From: Mesaphorura yosii
Taxonomy: Eukaryota; Arthropoda; Collembola; Poduromorpha; Tullbergiidae
Direction of reading: 5' to 3'
Length of the DNA stretch: 64,000 bases
Assembly: GCA_009869945.1 (NCBI GenBank)
Contig: WIXG01000005.1
Span: 310,001-374,000, forward strand
Under the pieces are notes generated by a model that did not search any database, was not told the DNA's origin, and saw only the letters and a list, made by a program, of their open reading frames with translations. The translations under genes and the position numbers were made by a program. Shown here one piece after another: positions 1-17,300 of the stretch (position 1 is the stretch's first letter; every line of letters starts with the position of its first letter).

Positions 1-7209
<7,209 letters not shown>

Positions 7210-7275
7210 GGATGCACTGTGCGAAGAAATAATTTAGAAGTTTTACAATGTTAAAAGATGTTGAGCAGTATTTAA

Positions 7276-7281
7276 AATAAA
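7276..7281 (+). terminator. Poly(A) signal of the CDKL kinase gene
   Basis: A canonical AATAAA lies 67 nt past the kinase stop codon. It is followed within 2 nt by an ATTAAA on the opposite strand (7283-7288) that serves the convergent RRP9 gene. Confidence 0.65.
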
Positions 7282-7282
7282 G

Positions 7283-7288
7283 TTTAAT
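7283..7288 (-). terminator. Candidate poly(A) signal of RRP9
   Basis: The plus strand reads TTTAAT, which is ATTAAA on the minus strand, 52 nt beyond the RRP9 stop. I find no minus-strand AATAAA between the stop and this point. Use of this site would make the RRP9 and CDKL transcripts overlap tail to tail. Confidence 0.4.
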
Positions 7289-7339
7289 ATTCTGAACAGT
7301 TTTACAAGTCAGAAGTCAAGGTCATAGAATATATTATTA

Positions 7340-9200
7340 CTATTCATCGTCATTGGAACTCTGGCCATTGTCATCATCATTGCCGTCTTCATCTTCTCCG
7401 TCTCCTTCGCTTTCACTGTCGCTGTCACTTGCTGAGACCCCATTGGCGCTCACAATAGAACCATTCAGAGAAGGCGTCACTGCATGGTGCAATGGAATGA
7501 TTACAATTGAATTCTTGGCGTTCTTTAAACTATCAAACCATCTGCCCAGTCTGTGTTCCTTCCCAACACCGACGATTAAAAACTTGGATTCGACGTCGGC
7601 TCCATGTGAGAAGTCGAGTGTATTTATCCAGCCAAGGCACGGTAATTGCATGATAGGACTCAGACTTTTGAACCTTTCACCACATTTCCACAGACGTATC
7701 AGCCCGTCACAGGAACCCGATGCGACTACGTCAGTATTGTTCCATGCAGCAATCGATGAAATCCAGTTCGGATTGCCAGTCGTACCGTCAACGCCGTGCG
7801 CGTTCCGCTCAGTAAACAGTGGCTTCTTCCGATTGACATTCCAAGTGCATAGATTTCCGTCGTCTCCGCAAGAAATGAAATTTTCTTCGTTGACCAACTT
7901 TACACAGTCGGTGCTACCGTTGTAGTGCCCGTTGTACACTAATTGAGACTCTTCAACTATTTTCCAAACTCTTATTGAATTGTCTCGTCCTCCAGATGAA
8001 ATGGCGCGTTCTCGCGTTAGGGCATCAACGCAAGTAACCTGAAACATATTGCACGATAGACGATAAGCATTCTATTCACATGAAGTTAGACCGTATCCAT
8101 TATACTCACGGTATCTTGATGTCCAAACAATGTTTCTACGTATCCCATTTCATCCAACGACCAAACTCGTAAGGAACGGTCTTCTGAACAAGAGTATAAC
8201 GTATGAGTTGTCTTTCGGAAAACTAAGCCACGAATTGCTCCTCGGTGTCCTTAATGAATGAGTAATCAAAGAATGAGGATGAATGCCTAATATTCGAGCA
8301 TTCTCAAATTGCAGCAAGTGATTCTAGAGCATTACCATTGAAAATGTGTATCCTTTTTAGTGTATTGGGATCCCAGATAACAATTTGCTTGTCCAAATCC
8401 CCGGATGCTAGAAACTTTCCGTCTGATGAAATGGCTAAGGCAGTAATAGTAGATGAATGCGCCGAATTAGGATCAGTCGAGTCAGGTTTCAGTGCAATTC
8501 CTTTCTTCTTCTTTCTGACGGACAATTTCTCTTTCCTCTTGATCATGCCAATCTTACGTTTCTCCTTCACGGACCATTTAATTATGTTTCCATCTTTGCA
8601 TCCAGAAAATATCCAAAGATTGTCAGGCGAAATGCACAATGAGGTCACCGCTCGTTTAAGGTACTTGGCACAAGTCAGGATAGTGATATTCTTTAAATCA
8701 GGTGCTATTTTCTCCGCCACCTCCTTTCTTAATCTGCCTTCTTCCTTCAAAACATCTTCCCGCAGCCTGTTTGATACCAGTAAGTGGGCATCTACGTCTT
8801 CATTCTCCTTCCGTTCTAGTTCTTCTTTTTCAATCTCCTCCAGATACAACTTAGCCAGTCGGAGTTTCTTCTCTTGTGGTGTTTCAAGGTCCTCTTTTGA
8901 TGCGAATTTCTGCTGCTGTTCAGTAACTTTACGCTTTCCAACCTCGTCATCGCCATCGTCGTCGCTGGAAGACTCGATCTCTTCATTTGGGTCGATACGG
9001 GGTTTCTTGTTCAAGTTAAACTTTTGTGGCACCGAATCTGGTCTTTTATGGGGCTGCTGCTTCCGTTTCTCAAGAAGATGCTTTGGAGTTCTGTCTCGCT
9101 TTTGTGGTCTTCGCTTCATTTCAGTATTTCCTGGCTTCTTCCTCCCACTAAACTTCTTATCCATATCAGACTTTGTGTCTTTCCTTATAAAAAACGACAT
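7340..9200 (-). CDS. RRP9: U3 small nucleolar RNA-interacting protein 2 (U3-55K / RRP9), WD40 protein
   Basis: There are three coding exons on the minus strand, 9200-8336, 8249-8110 and 8038-7340, giving 567 residues. I start at the ATG at 9200 (MSFFIRK), the first ATG before the charged nucleolar N-terminus; the open frame runs 15 nt further upstream. Residues 1 to about 165 are Lys/Arg- and Glu-rich with an acidic Ser/Asp cluster and a probable coiled coil (EEIEKEELERKENEDVD). From about 170 WD40 blades follow, with repeat endings such as GNIIKWS, KQIVIWD, RSLRVWS, NSIRVWK and GLIRLWK. The C-terminus is a Ser/Asp/Glu tail. RRP9 is a core protein of the box C/D U3 snoRNP in the nucleolus and is needed for early 18S rRNA processing. 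Blade order and the pre-propeller region match this family rather than a generic WD40 protein. The acidic tail makes it longer than vertebrate RRP9 (about 475 aa). Confidence 0.88.
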
Positions 9201-9513
9201 TTTAACAATGATCACTAATTTCGCAGATAAACTTACAATATTAATAATTTTTCGCAGAAGTTGCGATGTTCAATTTCGCACGTGGGAATTGCTTGCGCAC
9301 CTGAGCCAACTTTTTTCCGCTCTTTTGAAGGCACGAATTCAAAATGTGTTAGATGGCGATGCATTGACTCTGCAACAAACGGGTTTCATATGTTCATATT
9401 AGAATTTATACCGAAATTAATTCATTCATTAACTTATCATGTGGCAAGTTTAGTTTCATTGATGTAAGTTCTAGCAATGTAGTGCAACGGGACGGAATGA
9501 GTGAATTTGAGGA

Positions 9514-9519
9514 TTTTAT
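9514..9519 (-). terminator. Candidate poly(A) signal of LAMTOR3
   Basis: The plus strand reads TTTATT, which is AATAAA on the minus strand, about 230 nt beyond the LAMTOR3 stop and upstream of RRP9. A G-run (9643-9653 area) lies between the stop and this signal. Confidence 0.4.
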
Positions 9520-9751
9520 TTGTACGATGCAGGCTATTTACATGAACATTCTAATTGCTTATACTCTACTCTGATACAAAGGCAAACGTTTGTTTAAAAA
9601 TTTATAAAAAGACAATCTTAATTAACGATTAAAATTCATTGGGAGGGGGGGGGTAAGTTGCACTATTATAGATGAAGATTTGATTCCACATTGAAATGCA
9701 TGGCTGTATGAGAGCAAGAGAGTGCCAACCAAAAAGCAAAGCATTTGGCAT

Positions 9752-10484
9752 TTAGCATTCTGCGACGACTCCTTTGCCTTGAAGTGCGTGAACAAATGGC
9801 TCCAACTTATCCTCTAAAGTCAGTAGGAAGCCAGTATTTGCTGATGCACGTGCGATCAGAGTTATCACGATGGGAAGTTTGTTGAACTGAATTATCTGCA
9901 ATCACAAGTTTAGCTTTAATTTACCTTTTGAAGGTACAAATTGCAAGTAAATTGAGAAAACCTTCGCATTTACCTGATGATTTTGGTACATTGAAATTAT
10001 ACGGTTATTCCTGCCCATGCCTAATTTACTTGCTTGATCAGTAGCTGTGCCAAAAGTTGACAAAAAGTTCATCCTTAGTGAAAGCTCTGGAACTGTGTCG
10101 AGATTGGCTGGAAACGAACAAATATTGTAACCAAAACATACGCATACCGAGCGTATGATTAACGTTGCCTAACTGAGAATGACATACAAACCTTTTAGAA
10201 TTGTAACGCCATCTCTATCGGATATAATGATTGCGAACAGACCCTCATAACTGTGAAAAAGAATGCAAACATTTCTTAGTTATACCAATGCCATGATTCC
10301 TGTAATGCAACGCGAAATTCCCAATAATGCGGCACTTACCTGGATAAGATTTGAAACAACGCCTTCCTCAATTCCTGTGGTTTAAATTAAAATGGAACAG
10401 GGTTTAGTAGAATGACCAGAATTGGTCCAGTCATTCATAACATGCAACATGAGCGTTGACATGAATTCAACTTACTTCAGCCAT
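9752..10484 (-). CDS. LAMTOR3: Ragulator complex protein LAMTOR3 (MP1)
   Basis: The gene was rebuilt from five short exons on the minus strand: 10484-10476, 10374-10340, 10250-10192, 10107-9974 and 9895-9752. All have GT-AG borders and phases that fit, giving 126 residues (vertebrate LAMTOR3 has 124). Family landmarks are in order: an N-terminal helix (ELRKALFQILSS), the roadblock strand YEGLFAIIISDRDGVTIL, the block FLSTFGTATDQASKLGMG, then IIQFNKLPIVITLIA and SANTGFLLTLE. LAMTOR3 pairs with LAMTOR2 in the pentameric Ragulator complex on late endosomes and lysosomes, where it anchors Rag GTPases and MEK1. The first coding exon carries only Met-Ala-Glu (9 nt). No single exon is long enough to stand out as an ORF, so ORF-based scans would miss the gene. 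It lies head-to-head with the cystatin gene. Confidence 0.93.
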
Positions 10485-10840
10485 TTTGGCAACATGAACT
10501 TTCTCGTTCCCTTTCTTGAGGCTTCTGCGGCAGGAAATTCCTGAAGCGGCTAGCACGAATTTACTGACTTAATTCTTAATAAATGTAATCTTGTAACTTG
10601 GGGCTAGGCCTTGAAATTGAAACTGAAATCTCTTGTACGCCTTATTTTGTGTTGAACGTCGATGCTCAAGGAATCGAATCAGCTGACTTCTCTTGGATGC
10701 ATGGACTTTAGCCATTGGACTTTGGTTGGTTGCTCAAGTTTTTGATTCATAAATAGAACACGCACACGACAAACATCACAGTTTCCGAGCTCCGGATGAT
10801 GAAAGGTTTAAAGTAGAGATTTTTAGTGCAATCAATCAGT
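10485..10840. promoter_or_regulatory. Shared intergenic promoter region between LAMTOR3 and cystatin
   Basis: These 356 bp separate the divergent ATGs of LAMTOR3 (minus) and the cystatin (plus), so both promoters and both 5' UTRs must fit here. I see no clear TATA box in the right place for either gene. A bidirectional promoter is inferred from layout only. Confidence 0.5.
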
Positions 10841-11210
10841 ATGCCTTTGGTTGGCGGTGTCGGCGGTATCAAACAAGCGGACGATACAGTTCAGGAAGTT
10901 ATCAATGCAGTTCTCGAGGAATTAAAGTCAAAAATCGCCGAGGAAAGAAGTGCGTCTCCGAGAATTTTGCAACCAATTTCCTACAAGACTCAAGTTGTCG
11001 CTGGAACCAACTTCTTTGTGAAGGTACAAATCGTTGGTCCCTATCATCATGTCATTTATAGCGGGCTAATTTTCTGTTCATGTGAACTAGGTTAAATTGG
11101 ATGTCGACGACTACGTCCACGTGCGAATTTACCGAAATCTGCAAGGTGTTTCAACAGTCCACAGTATTTCAGAAAAAAAGGCAGAGCATGATGAAGTCGA
11201 GTATTTTTAA
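10841..11210 (+). CDS. Type 1 cystatin (stefin / cystatin A-B family)
   Basis: Two exons, 10841-11023 and 11091-11210, encode 100 residues, the usual stefin length (about 98). I chose the ATG at 10841, which gives MPLVGGVGG; an upstream in-frame GTG is not needed. Residues 5-6 supply the N-terminal glycine pair, residues 51-56 are the QVVAGT first hairpin loop (family consensus QxVxG), and the protein ends in EHDEVEYF, the stefin C-terminal signature. There is no signal peptide and no disulfide pair, so it is an intracellular inhibitor of papain-like cysteine proteases such as cathepsins B, H and L. The single 67-nt intron follows FFVK. Family is certain from motif order; the individual paralogue (A or B) is not meaningful in an invertebrate. 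Its stop is only 131 bp before the VWA8 start. Confidence 0.94.
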
Positions 11211-11341
11211 AATGAGACATTTAAAACTTCAAATCGAAGAACATTAGCAACTAAAAATATAAACTGTGAATACAAGGAAAAGTGCACCTCGAAAGACCCT
11301 AGTTTAGATGCTTTCCGAAATCTGAACCTCACACTTCAACA

Positions 11342-14300
11342 ATGATTGCGACCAGAACGGCTCGACGCACCACTGCAGCACTGTTGACGCAGATGCGAAC
11401 ATTACCCTATAAATCACAGTGGTGCAAACCTTATGTCCTATTAAAAGTTTCCAACGTGGAAGCCCTCAGCCGATTTTCTACAATGTTTTTGATTCGCCAG
11501 TACTCGCAGGAGTCCAATGCATCACGTATGATTTCACTTGATTGTACAATTCCCTTGAACCTGGGAGGCAAATGGAAGACGATATTTTCATTACAGACGC
11601 TGGACAACCTTCCAGCTCATCAGATGCTGTTCGAGTATTTATTGGATCAACATATAAAGATGTTTTGTCCCCAAAGAATGCGCCACTTGTTCCAATTAAT
11701 TATTGTAAGAAATTCACCTTGAAATACATTTTATGTACTTCTAAATTCCGTCATAATGCATTCAATCTAGATCGTGAGCCTTTAACTCAGACAGAACTTG
11801 GACATCTGCAATGGATGCTGAAGAAGGACTTGCTTGGGCAGGACATGTTTCTCATCGGCCCTCCAGGCTCATTGCGTCGACATTTGAGTATGATGTTTGC
11901 GGAGTTAACAAAGCGAGAAGTTGAGTACATATCGCTATCGAGAGATACAACCGAATCAGACATGAAACAGCGGCGTGAAGTCCTGAACAAAACCGCACAG
12001 TACTTTGACCAGGTAGATTCCGCTACAGCTAATAAACTAGACATACTTTCAGTTAGAAATTACTGACCGTCAACTTCTGTGATTAGTCTGCCGTAAGAGC
12101 TGCTATTGAAGGAAGACTGCTTATAATTGAAGGCATCGAGAAAGCAGAACGAAATGTGCTCCCTTTGTTAAACAACCTGCTGGAAAACCGAGAAATGCAT
12201 TTGGAAGACGGAAGACACTTAATTGCTCCGGAGCGATACGACAAATTGTTAAAGGTGTGATGCATTTTCCCATAATTCCCATTAATATTCTTGGCTTAAG
12301 TAATCCTCTCCGTTTCAGGAACAAGGAATAGAAAATTTAAACAAATGGAAACTCGTTCGTGTGAACGAGAACTTTCGTGTAATCGCACTTGGACTTCCAG
12401 TTCCATTCTTCAAGGGCAATCCGTTGGACCCTCCTCTCAGGTCTCGATTCCAAGGACGAAGCATTGTTCCATTAACGACTGAGGTAGGTAACTAAATTTC
12501 GTCATTCTTGAATAGACATTAGTCGTATCCTCAAAATTGCTGTTGTAAAAATTCTGCTATGCTGCACACAAGCAAAGTTAGGAGAGCTGGTGCTTGGTCC
12601 ACAGTCCACATAGTTGCTTCGTCTAGCATTCGTTTGCGTGTGTACTCGAGTTCAATACTCAGAGCAGGGTGGTTTTTGTGCGACTGCTCAATTGTAAGCT
12701 GCAAAAATACAAAGCTTTCAAGTTCTAGTTTCTGCTGTCTTAACTCAGTTTCAGAGAATATTTAAGTCAGCATGCCTTTCGAACTGTTGCCCAGTCTGCT
12801 TTCAATGTCGGTGCACAAAGGTTGGGAAACCTAAATAATCCAAATGCAGGCAGTGACAGTGATAACTATAGTTGTTTATTAATGCGATAGGATGGTAGGA
12901 ACACAAGCACAAAAAATTTGATGCCAGATCATTTCACCGCTATTTTTAGCCTTACTCGGTTCATGAAGCTAGGATCCATCGCATGGAGAAAGGCAATTCA
13001 TAATAATGTCACTCATTTGCAAATCGTGTGCACGCTAATAATAGAATGTGCATTGTGCTTGGGAAACGTGAGACAAAGTGAAGGTTGAATCTTCTCTGAG
13101 TCGGAGGAGCGTCTCGTCGTGAACTCTGGAAGGTTGCACATTTTGTCGTTGATTCCATTTCCATTTGGTTATGGCCGTTGTGCTGCTCATGAATATTATT
13201 TCTCGAAAGGTGAAAGTTGTCAACACGAAGGATCCGTGAAAACAAGTGATAATAGCGTTGTCGGAAATCGTGAATCGATCGTTATTGTTGCTGCTTGCTT
13301 CTTCGCATTTGTGATGCAAATTAAATTGTTTTATGAGCTGGTTCAGTGTATGAGACGGGCAAAAATTCGACTTGTAGATTTGGGTGATTAGGTCAGTAGT
13401 CGGGAATCGGGATGATCGTAACGTGTATCGAGAAACACATGCAAAGTGACTGTATTTACTTCAAGAAACAAGCTTCAAGAGCTGATTGATAGGCGATATC
13501 TTGACTTTCCCGTGTTAATTCGAAAATCGTAAAGTGCTTTCTCTGCTGGGCACTGTCCCAGTCAATATTTACCTACTTGGATAGTACAATGCCGGATATA
13601 TTCTATTCGTGTCGTGAAAGTTAAAGAACAAACTCCAATCATGTGGGCCAGTGCAAAAAAGCCGTTGAAAATTCGCAGTGTCGTCGATGAGAATGGCACC
13701 AGACAATTTTTGCTGGGTGGTAATGGACATGAAAAATTAAACAAAAGTGCAACAACGGGAGCAGTAGGTAAAAATAACAGCAGGGAGAGTTTGATTAGAG
13801 AAAGCATTGATGCAGCCTCACGTTTGACTGCTGACTGTCAACACGAGACAAATTTTTCATCGGACAATTGTGACAGAACAGAAGCATTGCCATTACGGAA
13901 CGAAAAGACAGAAAGCCCAACAAATAATCATTCCATTGACGCACCAACAAAAGAGCATCTCGCTGTAAATGGAAATAGATTTTTCAGCTCAACAAAGCAC
14001 ACGAGAAAGAAGTCTGAATTGTATTGTCTAAGACGGTTGACGGGAATAATGGACAAGGAAATGACTGACTTGTTTTCGTCAGAGCGTTCGCGTTCAGACT
14101 CAAATGCCCTGCAGTTGCCGGTCAACAGCCCGATAATTAAAGAATTGAGTCATCAATGCAGCGTAATTCCTCACGTCAAAACTTTCATCACACAAAACAA
14201 TGAAACCAAAATGCGCACAAATTCACTGTGCTCAAGAATTCTCACGTGGATCAACCAGGAAGTTCGGAAGAGTGAGACAAAAAAGGTTGGGAAACTTTCG

Positions 14301-17300
14301 ACGCAGGATGAAAACTTTCCACCTGAGACGAACTCTTGTCCTTTGGTCTCAATTTTGAAACCCTCAACTCGAGATAAGCCTCACCTGCCTTCAATATCAT
14401 CCTCATCATCGTCTGTATCTTCAAATGGCAAAGGGATAAAATCAAACACATCATCCTCATCCAGCTCCAGTTCGTCTTCCGAATCAACTCGACATCGACA
14501 TCGGAAAACTGTCAGAATTGTTGAAGACGATCGTGTAAAGAAAAAGAAGGCTGGAAAGGTGAAGAAGAAAGTCAACTTTCTCCCACGATTAGCCAACAAA
14601 ATTGCTGAAGGACCTGAAGAAGACCACAGCCGTAGTGTTTTGTGGAACGAAGTTAAAGTCGGTGATTTAACTACCGTGTACATCATGGGAGAAACCGGAT
14701 CTCGAGACACATGCACGATTCACGTGCCCAATGAAAACTTTGAACTAGACAATGGCAGTGAGCATTCAGACTCGAGTTCAAAGGAGCATAAAATACAACT
14801 CCACATTTTTCTTCCCACGCTTCAGTAAGGTTTCTCTTGGTTTTCTTTAGCATGAGTTCGATTCAATGGGTTTTTGTAAAAACTGCGGAAATGTGGTCAA
14901 TTATTTCTGAACCGATTAATGGTGAAAGTTTAGAGTTGCCAAATCACTGGATTCCGATAGGCATCGCGTTTCAAACTTTTTAGAATTCATTGCCAAATTC
15001 CATTTGGTGAGAGCACGAATGGCAGTGGCAAATGGCACTTGTGTCTGACTGGTTAATCGAGGACTATTAGAAAAGATAATTGCGTGAAGGGCGGTTGTTT
15101 TCCGTTCGTTGAATTTGAGAGCGTTGAGAGTCCACACTCTATGATTAGTAGCACTCGTAATCCTGCATTGGACGTTATGTTTGACGTGACTCGATAGCTA
15201 TCACAAATCACGCTGAATTCCAGAGCATATTATTTTTTATTCATTTGAGCACATGGTGAGCAGTGAAGTGAGAACTCAGCATGAAATGTAATTTCACCCG
15301 CATCATGCAACTTTCTTCAAAACGAACCTCTGCTTTTTATTTCTCTCTAGCAGTAATTTCGCACGCAAACAATTCTTTTATTGGTTTTGTGTCTCGTTCA
15401 TTCAACCAAACGGCCTATGCTATTTGACGAATTGGCACGAAGGCCTTTAGAATTACATTCAGCCACATTTTATACTTATGTCCCCGTTGATTGTTGATTT
15501 TTATGGCTTGAGACCATGGCTTAAGAGTTTGCAGAATGATTAGAAGGATGGCGACCAGAAAATACTAAAGTGGAATACTTACTTCGTGTATTCATGTTTT
15601 CTGCCTCTTGTCAAATTGCGCAATTTTATTCTAATCTCCGAACTTTGCAGCGCAATGTGACCATTTATTTGAAAAAAAAACTTTCAGCCATCCATTGTCA
15701 CATTTTATGGTTGCTTTTCGACAAATGACTCCCAAACACGTCAACTCCTGTCGAGCTACTGAGCAGCGACGTCACATCTCGAATTAGTCGAGTCACGCTT
15801 ACTACTGCTGAGACAATAAAACTAATTTTATCGAATGTCGTTCTGTCAGGAAATGCTGAACAAGCTCCATACGGTGGCACCAAAGGCCCCACTCAATAAA
15901 TTGACTACCCTGAACAACTTCGCCTATTCTGTCGTTTGGTCGAGTGATCCAGACTTCCGCAACTCTGAAGACAACCCATGGGCCATAAATCTTCCGCATT
16001 TTCCACTGGAGAATTTGATGGACGCAGCGAAATTACTGGTAAGTCTTCTCTATTCTGATGGTTTCAACGTTAAATTTTTGAAACAATCATTGCCAACAGT
16101 GCGTGTGACTTGTGTTGACAGAATAAGCACCCGAACCTTCCACTGTATCGCTTACTCGTTCGTATGTATCCGTACGAACTTGTTGTCGAAAAGGAAGATG
16201 AAACGGAAGTTCAAGCCGTTCGAGGAATCATGGAAAAATCCGGCATCGAAAGATACAAGCTCTCAAAAGTCAAGACTAATCTTCCTGCAACTATTCCAGA
16301 TGATTACTTCAAATACGTTCCGATTCACACGCATGAAGCAGTGGTTCAAGAAATGCTTGAATCATACTCGATCCAGAGAGATGTTTGTCTGATCAGTGAC
16401 CGAGGAGCCGGCAAAAATGCTGTCGTGTCAAGATTTGCGGAAATAACAGGATACAAAGTCGAGCCAATTGTCATGTACAAGGTAACCCACTCATGGAATA
16501 GAACTTAACGCCGACTCCGTTGAATTAAAGAATGATAGCATCTCGTTTGCCGTTTTATACTAGGATATGACCGCTCGAGACTTGCTGCAACAAAGATCAA
16601 CGAAGCAGGATGGTGATACGATCTGGGTGAATTCTCCTCTAATTCAAGCAGCAATAGAAGGAAAACTTGCTCTTCTGGACGGTTTGGATCAAGTTCATTC
16701 AAGTACGCTTGCAGTAGTTTTCAGGTCGGTCAAACAACTCATCCTTTTCTATCACTATCATGTAGCTGGGCTTTGCTACTTTTGCAATGCTAAAATGCTG
16801 CTGTTTAACTTCCTCTGTAGATTGGTTCACGATCGAGAATTGCAGCTGCATGATGGGACCAGGTTGTTGCGCCCGGATAGATATGATGCACTCAAGTCAA
16901 AGTACGGTTTAACTGATGACATGCTGAACCAAAAGTACGGAATATTTCGAATTCATCCGAAATTCTACATCATTGCGACAAGCAACATCTCTCATAAGAC
17001 CGGATCGGGGAAAGGTCAGGGGAAATGGTTGACGCCGGAAATGCTCAGTTTGTTCGCGTACCACCAGTTGCCTCAAATGAGTCTTCAAGAAGAGATTGAT
17101 GTCATCAAGTCTTACGTGAGTGGACTCCACATCCTCTTGTACTAATTTATTAAAGGTTTTTGGCACGAGGATATCATTACTTCATAACTTATTTAGTGTG
17201 AAGAAAAATGGCTGTCACCAGAGATGGAAAAGATTATCAAGACTGCACGAGACCTCAGAGAATCGAAAGACTCCTCGAAACAATCCTTGGCTTCATCGCT

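Noticed and set aside
7353-7925. Plus-strand ORF of 190 codons opposite RRP9 exon 3
   Set aside because: It is an antisense shadow; the Ser/Pro repeats mirror the acidic Asp/Glu tail of RRP9.
8338-9402. Long plus-strand ORF (354 codons) with Ser/Phe-rich translation
   Set aside because: It is the antisense shadow of the Lys/Glu/Arg-rich RRP9 first exon; Ser/Phe/Leu richness is the expected complement.
13119-13391. 90-codon frame with a hydrophobic segment in VWA8 intron 5
   Set aside because: There is no confident splice link to the serine-rich ORF and no independent gene signals; it is kept only as a possible upstream exon.
14251-14716. Minus-strand ORFs opposite the nested serine-rich ORF
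   Set aside because: They are complementary shadows of the poly-Ser and Lys-rich coding sequence, with acidic or hydrophobic low complexity and no start context.
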